Shown in pieces: positions 31,960 to 38,261 of a stretch of 38,261 nt of DNA (within the stretch, counting starts at the first letter, position 1; each line of letters opens with the position of its first letter). Origin of the DNA: Thermostichus sp047461615 (lineage in GTDB: Bacteria > Cyanobacteriota > Cyanobacteriia > Thermostichales > Thermostichaceae); assembly GCF_047461615.1 (NCBI RefSeq), contig NZ_JANSHI010000020.1, forward strand, positions 1 to 38,261, read 5' to 3'. Made by a program: the position numbers and the translations under genes. A model generated the notes under the pieces. It was not told where the DNA came from. It saw only the letters and a list, made by a program, of their open reading frames with translations, and ran no database searches.

Positions 31960-33816
31960 CTACCTGCGGCACCAATACAAAAGCACAAGAGCGCTAAGGG
32001 GACGGGTAGAGGCCAAAAGACCTGCAAGGAGCAGCAACCAGGGGTTCCCAGCAGAGCTAGCCAACAGCAAGCCTATGAGCAAAGCCGCTCCTCCCCCTTC
32101 TGCCCCTGCTGCTAAGAGCCAGGCCCAGGCAACTTTCCCCTGTCGAGCGAGTAGGATCCCTTGCAGCCCACCGACGCCAAGACCCACCAGCAAGCCGCGT
32201 AGGGGGCTAGCCATCGCTGGGAGGATCCTCTGGATCCAGGGATCGTTCGGATCCAAGACAGGGATCACCCCCTCCACCTGAGGAGCTAGGAGATCTGTTG
32301 CCAGCCAACCCACAGCTGTAGCCAGCAGCGTAGCCGCCACCCACCGCCAAGAGACCTGCCGCCGCAGCACTGCCCACTGCAGTAGCCCCGTCATCAGGCC
32401 AAGACCAGCCCCAACCACCGCCCCTTGGAGGGATCCGAAAGGAACCAGCAGCGGAGCCAAAGCCGCCAACCCTAGGTAGCCGCCGCCAGCTGCTGCCCCA
32501 TTGGCCAAAAGCCAAGCCCAGGCCAACCTTCTGCCCCGCCGAGGTGTAGCTGTAGGAAACAGGGTAGGTCTGTGGTCAGAACCCACCTGCTGCTCGACCT
32601 CGCGTAGCCCCTGTTCTGCAAAGGGATTGCCCGGTTCCAGCCGCAGCACCCCTTGGTAGTCCATCTGGGCAAGACCCCAATGGCCTTGCCGTTGGTGAGC
32701 CAGGCCGCGGTAGAGATAGTAGCGGGCGTCGTTGGGAGTTTTCTGGATCAGCTCGCTGAGGAGGCGGACGGCCTTCTTGTACTCGCCTGCCTCGATCCAA
32801 TGCACGGCTTGCTGCAGCTTTTTCTCATCTGCCTCCGAGCTGGAGGGAGCCTGTGGAGTCCCTTGCCCGCCAAAGCCCGCGGGGATATGCCGTGGAGAAT
32901 ACACAGCCTGGAGCTCTTGAGCCAGCTCTTCCATAGTGGCGGGGCGAAGGGCAGGGTCTTTCTCCAAACAACGCAGCACCACCTTTTCCAGCGCCTCGGG
33001 GATAGGGTGAGGCAGGGGATGGTCTCGCAGGGGACGGGGCTGCTGAAAGTTATGGACGTGGTACCAGCCCTGCAAGGTATCGGTGTCGGGCTCGAAGGGA
33101 AGCTTGCCAGTGAGTAACTCGTACAGCACCACCCCCAGGGAGTAGATGTCGGAGCGGGCATCTAGTTTTTCTCCTCGCATTTGCTCCGGGGAGGCGTAGA
33201 CCATCGTGCCCAGAAAATAGCCCGTCTGCGTCAAGCGGCGAGAGGCTTCTCCCATGAGCTTGGAAATGCCGAAGTCGAGGATTTTGACCCGCTCCTTGCC
33301 GTCAGGACCCTTTTGCACGAAGATATTGCTCGGCTTGATGTCGCGGTGGATAACGCCGCGAATGGAGTGTTTGCCTAGATCCATGTGGAAGTTGTGGGCA
33401 TGGTGCAAGGCTGAGCAAATTTGCAAGGCCAAGTTCACCACCCGCTCAGGAGGCAGAGGGCCCTCTTGCGCCAGCACGGAGTCCAAACCTTGGCCCGTGT
33501 AGGGCTTGGCGTTTAGGTACTCCATCACCAGGTAGGGCTGGTTTTGGTACAGGCCGTAGGAGCGTACCTGCACAATGTTGGGGTGCTCCCCCAGCAAAGC
33601 ACTTACCCTTGCCTCGTCCAGGAAACGCTGCTGCAGTTGCTGGTAGTACTCCGGCCCCATGTCCGGCGGCGGCGGGCGCAGCAACTTGACAGCTACCACC
33701 TCGTTGCCAAGCTGGGTATCCACTGCCTCGAACACCTGGCCATACCCCCCCTCACTGATGGGTCGGATCAGCCGGTAGCGGTTGCCAATCAGTTGTCCAA
33801 TCAGTTGCGGGTTCAT
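31960..33816 (-). CDS. Ser/Thr protein kinase with TPR and C-terminal membrane region
   Basis: This is a 618-residue Hanks-type kinase. Residues about 14-310 form the kinase: RPISEGGYGQVFEAVD (glycine loop), VAVKLL (lysine), GVIHRDIKPSNIFV (catalytic loop), KILDFGISKLM (DFG), MVYASPEQMRGEKLDARSDIYSLG (activation segment). Residues about 330-410 hold two TPR-like helical repeats (QQAVHWIEAGEYKKAVRLL and YLYRGLAHQRQGHWGLAQMDY). From about 430 to the end are several Ala/Leu/Gly-rich segments likely to span the membrane four to six times. The order kinase-TPR-TM puts the kinase in the cytosol at the membrane. Substrate and signal are unknown. The ATG start gives MNPQLIGQLIGNRYRLI, standard for the family. 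Confidence 0.92.
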   Translation of the reverse strand: MNPQLIGQLIGNRYRLIRPISEGGYGQVFEAVDTQLGNEVVAVKLLRPPPPDMGPEYYQQLQQRFLDEARVSALLGEHPNIVQVRSYGLYQNQPYLVMEYLNAKPYTGQGLDSVLAQEGPLPPERVVNLALQICSALHHAHNFHMDLGKHSIRGVIHRDIKPSNIFVQKGPDGKERVKILDFGISKLMGEASRRLTQTGYFLGTMVYASPEQMRGEKLDARSDIYSLGVVLYELLTGKLPFEPDTDTLQGWYHVHNFQQPRPLRDHPLPHPIPEALEKVVLRCLEKDPALRPATMEELAQELQAVYSPRHIPAGFGGQGTPQAPSSSEADEKKLQQAVHWIEAGEYKKAVRLLSELIQKTPNDARYYLYRGLAHQRQGHWGLAQMDYQGVLRLEPGNPFAEQGLREVEQQVGSDHRPTLFPTATPRRGRRLAWAWLLANGAAAGGGYLGLAALAPLLVPFGSLQGAVVGAGLGLMTGLLQWAVLRRQVSWRWVAATLLATAVGWLATDLLAPQVEGVIPVLDPNDPWIQRILPAMASPLRGLLVGLGVGGLQGILLARQGKVAWAWLLAAGAEGGGAALLIGLLLASSAGNPWLLLLAGLLASTRPLSALVLLYWCRR

Positions 33817-33939
33817 GGAGGAGGAAGGCCGGCTGTGGCAGACCTGTCAGCGATTCTAGTCGGCTTGGAGCTGAAGGCGGTCGGGGAAGAGAGGATCTGG
33901 CTGATCCTGGGCTACTTAGGCTGCCGCTAGGATTAGAGC

Positions 33940-34776
33940 ATGGAGCTTTCCTCCTTTTGGCGCGAGGTCACCGAGTTTGCCCTCCAGCTGACAGCCCGGG
34001 TGGGCTCTCAGCTTTTAGCCGACTTTGGCCAGGCACGCTCCACGGAAAAGGCGGATGGCAGCTTAGTAACCTCTTCCGACAAGTGGGCCGATCGAGCCTT
34101 TCAGGAGGCAATTGCCGCTGCTTATCCGGATCACGGCTACTTGAGCGAGGAGTCAAACCACATCTTCCCCGAGACAGAGTGGTGCTGGGTGGTGGATCCC
34201 CTCGATGGCACCACCAATTTTGCCCACGGGATCCCCATCTGGGGCAGCTCGCTGGCGTTGCTGCACTGGGGCCTGCCTGTGTTTGGCTGTGTCCATTTGC
34301 CACCTATCCGCCAGACTTTTTACGGCTATTGGCCCCAGTTTCCCGGGGATGCCCCAGCAGGGGCTTTCCTCACCCGCCACGACCAGCATCCTGCTTGTCC
34401 TCAACCCATCCGCCCCAGCACCGCTCCACCTGGCCCCAACCAACTGTTTAATTTTTGCTCCCGCAGCGGCCATTGGATTAGCCCGGAATTTCCCTGCAAG
34501 GCGCGCATGCTAGGGGGAGCTGCCTACAACTTGCTCTTGGTGGCTAGCGGCAGCCTTTTGGGCGCGGTGGAGCGCTCGCCTAAGATCTGGGATGTGGCGG
34601 CAGTGTGGGCTATTGCGAAAGGAGCTGGCGCAGTGTGGGAGCCTCTGGGCCCGGCTGACCCGGATCCCGGCCAGCCTTTGAGGGTGGGCAAGGACTATGG
34701 CCAGCTGACCTACCCGACGCTCTTGGTGGCTCAGGCAAAGTGGGTGCCGCTGTTTCGCGCCTTTATCTCCCTGTAA
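33940..34776 (+). CDS. inositol monophosphatase family protein
   Basis: This 278-residue Mg-dependent, Li-sensitive phosphatase-fold enzyme shows VTSSDKWADRAFQEAI (metal-site start), YLSEESN (Glu ligand), the signature WVVDPLDGTTNFAHGIPIWG (about 86-105) and the C-terminal WDVAAVWAIAKGAGAVWEPLG. Substrates in the family range from myo-inositol phosphate to histidinol phosphate and PAP, so no gene name is given. It begins divergently from the kinase with 123 bp between starts. The last 46 bp overlap the 3' end of the glycosyltransferase gene on the other strand. Confidence 0.92.
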   Translation: MELSSFWREVTEFALQLTARVGSQLLADFGQARSTEKADGSLVTSSDKWADRAFQEAIAAAYPDHGYLSEESNHIFPETEWCWVVDPLDGTTNFAHGIPIWGSSLALLHWGLPVFGCVHLPPIRQTFYGYWPQFPGDAPAGAFLTRHDQHPACPQPIRPSTAPPGPNQLFNFCSRSGHWISPEFPCKARMLGGAAYNLLLVASGSLLGAVERSPKIWDVAAVWAIAKGAGAVWEPLGPADPDPGQPLRVGKDYGQLTYPTLLVAQAKWVPLFRAFISL

Positions 34777-35714
34777 GCGGCATAAACTGCTTGCACGTTA
34801 TACCAGTTGAGAAAGAAAATTCGACACAGCTCTAGGGCCAGTTGGGATTGCCCCTTCTGGATTAGCCAGCGCAGCAGCGGTTCTAGTCGCTTTTCGTTCA
34901 ACCAGCCCCCCAGCGACAGCAGGCCCCAAAGGACTTGGTGCAGGGGCGTTAGCTGGATCATGAAACGCACTGCCCAGGTGGGGTGTTTTTGGTAGAAAAG
35001 GATGCCCATGCGGCCCCGCTGCCGCTCTCGCTCAATGAGCGCTGGAAGTTGCTGCAGCTCAAAGGGGGGGTGCCAGTGGTAGCCAGTGGCCTGGGGACAC
35101 TTGACCAGCCGCAAACCCAGGCGCTTGAGCCTCACCCCCAGCTCCAGGTCTTCCCAGCCATAGAGGTGAAACCGCTCGTCGAAGGGGCCGGTGGGGGTTT
35201 CGCAGACCTGCTCTAGCCAGTGGCGGGCGATAGCCACATTGCCGGTGGCAAAAAAAGCGGCCGAGAAGTCAGTGGGCTTGAAAGGCTCGGAGCGGGGATC
35301 CTGGAAGTTGCAGGTGTTGATTACCCGCCCGTAGGTGAAGACCTTGGCTTCGTGGGGCGAGTTGGGATTGCCGGTAACCCCATGCCGCCGCAGCATCTGG
35401 GCATGGGCGGCCAGGAAGTGATCCACCACCACTAGGTCGCTATCGATGAAGACGATGATGGATCCCTGGGCGTGGCGAAACCCCAGGTTGCGAGCTGCAG
35501 CAGGGCCGCGGTGCTCTTGGCACAAGAGTTTCAGCGACGGCAAGGCCGGCAGCTGGCTCTGCAGCCATTCCACCGTCCCGTCGGTGGAGCCGTCGTCTAC
35601 CACCACCACCTCGTAGCCGTCGTAGGGGCCGGGCTGCTGTTGCGCCAAGGCTCGCAGACACTGCTGCAAGATGGGAAGGCGGTTGTAGGTGGGAATGATG
35701 ACGCTGATGTACAC
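34731..35714 (-). CDS. family 2 glycosyltransferase
   Basis: This 327-residue GT-A fold enzyme opens ISVIIPTYNRLPILQQCLRAL, with VVVDDGSTDGTVEWL (nucleotide binding), RGPAAARNLGFRHA, a DxD-like IVFIDSDLVVVD (metal/sugar site) and the acceptor-side WEDLELGVRLKRLGLRL. It is soluble, with an amphipathic C-terminal part that could touch the membrane. The family points to transfer of a sugar from a nucleotide-sugar to lipid, protein or polysaccharide; donor and acceptor are undetermined. Its 3' end overlaps the IMPase gene by 46 bp, and it diverges from the M8 protease gene 64 bp away. Confidence 0.93.
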   Translation of the reverse strand: MYISVIIPTYNRLPILQQCLRALAQQQPGPYDGYEVVVVDDGSTDGTVEWLQSQLPALPSLKLLCQEHRGPAAARNLGFRHAQGSIIVFIDSDLVVVDHFLAAHAQMLRRHGVTGNPNSPHEAKVFTYGRVINTCNFQDPRSEPFKPTDFSAAFFATGNVAIARHWLEQVCETPTGPFDERFHLYGWEDLELGVRLKRLGLRLVKCPQATGYHWHPPFELQQLPALIERERQRGRMGILFYQKHPTWAVRFMIQLTPLHQVLWGLLSLGGWLNEKRLEPLLRWLIQKGQSQLALELCRIFFLNWYNVQAVYAAYREIKARNSGTHFA

Positions 35715-35778
35715 CGAGGATCCCTAGCGCTGCAGCCAATGTTAGCGTTTCGGAGGCTTTTTGACGGCCAGCCCAGCT

Positions 35779-36813
35779 ATGGTTGTTCAAAAGAAGAGGG
35801 CGAAGCATTTCCTGGGGCTGCGGCAACTTGGACGCCGAACCTGGAGCCTGCCCCTGCTTGGATTCCTCATGGCTGTGCTGCTACTGCTCCTCAAAGCGTG
35901 CGGGGGAAGAGGGGGTTTCTCTTCCTTAGAAGCCCTTCCTCCTCCAACTCTGCCTTCGCCAACAGTTGCCCCTGTTCCCCAGTTCACCATTGACGTTCGT
36001 TTCCCCGACAACAGCCTCACTCCCAGCCAACAAGCCATTGTCCGCAGCGCGGCCTTGAGGTGGCAGGAGATCATCGTCGAGGATCAGCCGGATCTGCCGC
36101 CTACCACCATCCGGGCCGACGAGTGCGATGCGGGGTTTCCCAGCACCCCCCTTGATTTCCCCATCGACGATCTGCTGGTGGAGGTGCGGGCGAGAAACCT
36201 GGGCAACGAGCGGATTTTAGGGGGAGCCGCTCCCTGTTTTGTGCGGGCCTCCAATGGCCTGCCTTTCTACTCCGTTGTTGTGTTCAACAGCCAAAACCTC
36301 TCGGCTTTGGAAGAGCGGGGGGATCTGCCCATCACCGCCCTGCATGAGCTGGGCCATGCCCTTGGCTTTTTGCCCAGTGTCTGGAATCCCAAGGGGCTGA
36401 CAGTGGGCTTGGTGGGGCGGGATCAGCCGACACCGCCGGGCTATGACCCCCGCTTTATCGGCCCGCGGGCAGTTGAGGCTTTCTCCACGCTAGGAGGCAA
36501 TGCCCCTTCTGTGCCGCTGGAGAACCAATTTGGGGTGGGATCCCGCGATTCCCACTGGCGGGAGAGTGTCTTGGGCCGCGAGCTGATGACCAGCCGTCTC
36601 GACCGGGGCGTGCCCAATCCCTTGAGCATCCTCACGGTGGGAGCCATGGCGGATATCGGCTACAAGGTCAATCCGGCAGCAGCCGATAGCTTTGAGCTAG
36701 GGCGCAGCCGGGTCATCTTGGAACCGCTGGAACCCTTGGAGCTGCAGGAGCTGGAGCTGGCCCTACCCCTACGGCGCTTTGACGCCACTGGCAGAGAGGT
36801 GGGGGATCCCTGA
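35779..36813 (+). CDS. leishmanolysin-like (M8) metalloprotease, probable lipoprotein
   Basis: Residues counted from the TTG at 35761: a basic N-terminus, a Leu-rich core and then L-K-A-C (Cys47) look like a lipoprotein signal, so the enzyme is probably anchored outside the cytoplasm. The zinc motif is HELGHALGF (195-203). A long insert follows, and the third-ligand-type SHW (His265) and Met-turn ELMT (Met276) are in order, as in M8 enzymes (HEXXHxxGF, then distant His and Met). ATG 35779 is preferred over TTG 35761. The low-complexity region 54-75 is Pro/Ser/Thr-rich. The C-terminus after 300 carries a Leu/Glu-rich stretch. Substrate unknown. All catalytic residues are present. Confidence 0.85.
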   Translation: MVVQKKRAKHFLGLRQLGRRTWSLPLLGFLMAVLLLLLKACGGRGGFSSLEALPPPTLPSPTVAPVPQFTIDVRFPDNSLTPSQQAIVRSAALRWQEIIVEDQPDLPPTTIRADECDAGFPSTPLDFPIDDLLVEVRARNLGNERILGGAAPCFVRASNGLPFYSVVVFNSQNLSALEERGDLPITALHELGHALGFLPSVWNPKGLTVGLVGRDQPTPPGYDPRFIGPRAVEAFSTLGGNAPSVPLENQFGVGSRDSHWRESVLGRELMTSRLDRGVPNPLSILTVGAMADIGYKVNPAAADSFELGRSRVILEPLEPLELQELELALPLRRFDATGREVGDP

Positions 36814-36904
36814 GTCTAAGAACATTTACCCATAGCCAAGATGCTCGTTCCTCTCAATAATGAGTGCTAAGTTGCATAGCTTTACCTCTTTTTCGCAATT
36901 GGCT

Positions 36905-37186
36905 ATGGGCATTCTCAAAAAGCTGTTTGGTGGTCTTTTTTCCTTCTTTGGCATCCTCTTCGGCGGCCTAGTGGATTTCATTACCGGGCCTTTTCGCCCG
37001 GCCTCAACCCAGCCGGCAGCTTCCTCCAAGCCTGCCCCAACGGCTGCGCCTGCTAAGCCTAAGGTGGTGGTCGAGAAGCCGTTTGTGCCCAACGAGATCC
37101 CGGCTCCGCGTCCCAACCGTCGCCCCGGCCCAGCTTTGGATTCATTCCGCGCCATGGCCCAAGAGATCCTCTCGGCGCGGGCCTAG
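36905..37186 (+). CDS. small membrane-associated protein, hypothetical
   Basis: This protein has about 93 residues from ATG 36905 (MGILKKLFGGLFSFFGILFGG); an upstream ATG at 36860 adds 15 residues. There is one amphipathic or membrane-inserting Gly/Phe-rich segment, then a Pro/Ala/Lys-rich linker (about 35-65), and a C-terminal FRAMAQEILSARA helix. No known domain. It sits 91 bp after the M8 protease and 67 bp before the next small membrane protein, all on one strand. Function unknown. Confidence 0.6.
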   Translation: MGILKKLFGGLFSFFGILFGGLVDFITGPFRPASTQPAASSKPAPTAAPAKPKVVVEKPFVPNEIPAPRPNRRPGPALDSFRAMAQEILSARA

Positions 37187-37253
37187 GTTGCCCGACTTTG
37201 TGAGGAGCAGCCCGTAAGATGGAGGTGGCTCTGGATCCTAGAGACTGCTCCCT

Positions 37254-37580
37254 ATGTCAGAGCAAGAACGGCTGAAACAGCTTGAGCTTGAACTGGAGCA
37301 GGCGACTGCGGCCGCTGCCAAGTTGCGGAGCTCGTCCCAGGACAAAGCTGCCCTTTGGGCTTGGGTTGGGAGGTGGGGGCGCCCCCTGCTGCCGGTTCTG
37401 GTCATCCTGGGCTGTATCCTGCTGGTTGGGCTAGTCTTTCGGGTGTTCGTCACCCTTCTCAGGTGGGCGGTGGTGGCGGGGCTGGGCTACCTGCTCTACG
37501 CCTGGGTGGTGGCACCGCGGTTGGGCCTTTCCACCAAAGCGAAGCCGAAGCCGGAGGATCGAGATCTCGACAGCTTCTAA
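37254..37580 (+). CDS. small coiled-coil membrane protein, hypothetical
   Basis: This 108-residue protein has an N-terminal coiled coil (residues 1-25, LKQLELELEQATAAAAKL), a basic/Trp-rich region, then two hydrophobic helices (about 42-62 and 66-84) and a short charged tail KPKPEDRDLDSF. It is probably an inner- or thylakoid-membrane protein with both ends in the cytosol. Its stop codon shares bases with the ATG of the next gene (TAATG at 37578-37582), indicating translational coupling. Function unknown. Confidence 0.7.
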   Translation: MSEQERLKQLELELEQATAAAAKLRSSSQDKAALWAWVGRWGRPLLPVLVILGCILLVGLVFRVFVTLLRWAVVAGLGYLLYAWVVAPRLGLSTKAKPKPEDRDLDSF

Positions 37581-38261
37581 TGCCCAGGGATCCCCGCCGA
37601 GCCTATGCCTATCTGGCGGCAGCCATCTTAGGCTGGGCCACGGCAGCCAGCGCCTTTAAGTTTGGTTTGCAACACCTTGCGCCGACGGCCTTGCTGATTC
37701 TTTCGGCGGGCAGCTCCTGCCTAATCTTGGGGATGGCTCTGGTGGTAACAGGGCGGGCGCATCTTGTTGCCCAACAGAAGGGATCCCAGCTTGCCCTGTC
37801 GGCGTTGCAGGGGCTGCTTAACCCGTTTGGCTACTACGGGGTGCTCTTCCAGGCTTACGATCGCCTCTCGGCCCAGGCGGCGCTGGCTTTGAACTACACC
37901 TGGCCGCTGGTGTTGGCTCTCTTGGCGGTGCCGCTGTTGGGGGAGCGCCTGCGCGGGCGGCTACTGCTGGCCTTGGGAACAAGCCTGCTGGGGGTGGTGC
38001 TGGTGGCCACGGGGGGATCCTGGGGCACCTTGCAGGTGGAGGATCCCTGGGGAGTGGTGCTGGCAGTGGGCAGCGCCGCTATTTGGGCTCTCTACTGGCT
38101 GCTCAATGTGCGGGATGGACGGGATGCCCTGCTGAAGCTGTTCATGGGATTTCTCTTCGGCAGCGGCTACTGTCTGCTACTGTTGCCGTTTCAGGAGCTG
38201 AGGTGGACAATGGCAGGGCTGGGCTGGGCGGCCTACATCGGCTTGGCGGAGATGGGCTTGA
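37580..38261 (+). CDS. EamA/DMT-family transporter (partial at window end)
   Basis: An open frame runs from ATG 37580, overlapping the previous stop, to the end of the window without a stop, giving at least 227 codons. It begins MPRDPRRAYAYLAAAILGWA and is a series of hydrophobic segments with the DMT/EamA rhythm: ATAASAFKFGLQHLAPTALL, ALNYTWPLVLALLAVPLLGE, GVVLVATGG and AIWALYWLLNVR. About seven helices are visible of an expected ten. Members export metabolites or amino acids; no substrate can be read. The C-terminal half and stop lie outside the window. Confidence 0.85.
   Translation, partial: MPRDPRRAYAYLAAAILGWATAASAFKFGLQHLAPTALLILSAGSSCLILGMALVVTGRAHLVAQQKGSQLALSALQGLLNPFGYYGVLFQAYDRLSAQAALALNYTWPLVLALLAVPLLGERLRGRLLLALGTSLLGVVLVATGGSWGTLQVEDPWGVVLAVGSAAIWALYWLLNVRDGRDALLKLFMGFLFGSGYCLLLLPFQELRWTMAGLGWAAYIGLAEMGL

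Noticed and set aside
31828..32115. 95-codon plus-strand frame starting in the RNA locus
   Set aside because: The start is a TTG inside the 6S-like rod, and the frame runs through the terminator and into the 3' end of the kinase gene.
1..38261. CRISPR arrays, insertion sequences, prophage or rRNA/tRNA genes
   Set aside because: I saw no regularly spaced direct repeats, transposase or integrase motifs, or tRNA T-loop-type sequences in readable spacers; tRNAs were sought only by eye.

Overview
The window (about 38 kb, GC-rich, gene-dense, both strands coding) comes from a cyanobacterium. The lineage markers are a 30-residue PsaM subunit of photosystem I, a thioredoxin reductase-thioredoxin fusion of the NTRC type, a glnA promoter with a textbook NtcA operator and -10 box, and a cyanobacterial-style small ferredoxin. 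The palindrome GGATCC, usually as GGGATCC or GGGATCCC, recurs throughout the DNA (16 copies counted by eye inside purL alone). That resembles the HIP1-variant skew I associate with hot-spring unicellular Synechococcus (JA-3-3Ab / JA-2-3B'a type). The strain-level guess is inference; the cyanobacterial call is firm.

Layout. 1-3.4 kb: trmL, recF and a tail-to-tail comM/yifB. 3.6-6.3 kb: an M3-peptidase-like protein with no HEXXH motif, followed by a Dam-type adenine methylase. 6.3-10.6 kb: a small unknown protein divergent from apt, then a minus-strand cluster glyA - tagO/wecA-like - unknown Cys-containing protein. 10.8-15.7 kb: psaM with its own terminator, then recG-purL. 15.7-18.9 kb: NTRC (minus) divergent from NtcA-controlled glnA. 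19.0-24.1 kb: an unknown membrane-anchored protein, an SDR-fold protein, the ybaB-recR pair (minus), pyrE and malQ. 24.1-28.7 kb: thrS (minus), a Ppx/GppA-HD phosphatase and a pentapeptide-repeat protein. 28.8-31.5 kb: an SLH-domain envelope protein, a ferredoxin and a Yip1-like membrane protein. 31.7-31.95 kb: an intergenic, rod-shaped RNA of about 185 nt with promoter and terminator, which I read as 6S RNA. 31.96-38.26 kb: a Ser/Thr kinase-TPR-membrane fusion, an inositol-monophosphatase-family enzyme, a GT2 glycosyltransferase, a leishmanolysin-like lipoprotein protease, two small membrane proteins and a DMT/EamA transporter cut by the window edge.

Most genes are core housekeeping: DNA repair (recF, recG, recR), nucleotide synthesis or salvage (purL, pyrE, apt), one-carbon metabolism (glyA), nitrogen assimilation (glnA), redox control (NTRC), glycogen/maltodextrin metabolism (malQ), translation (thrS, trmL) and envelope functions. 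No CRISPR array, insertion sequence, prophage, tRNA or rRNA gene was seen. The observations most worth following are the catalytically dead M3 homologue, the 6S RNA candidate, and the pairing of a GATC-type methylase with a genome full of GGGATCC.
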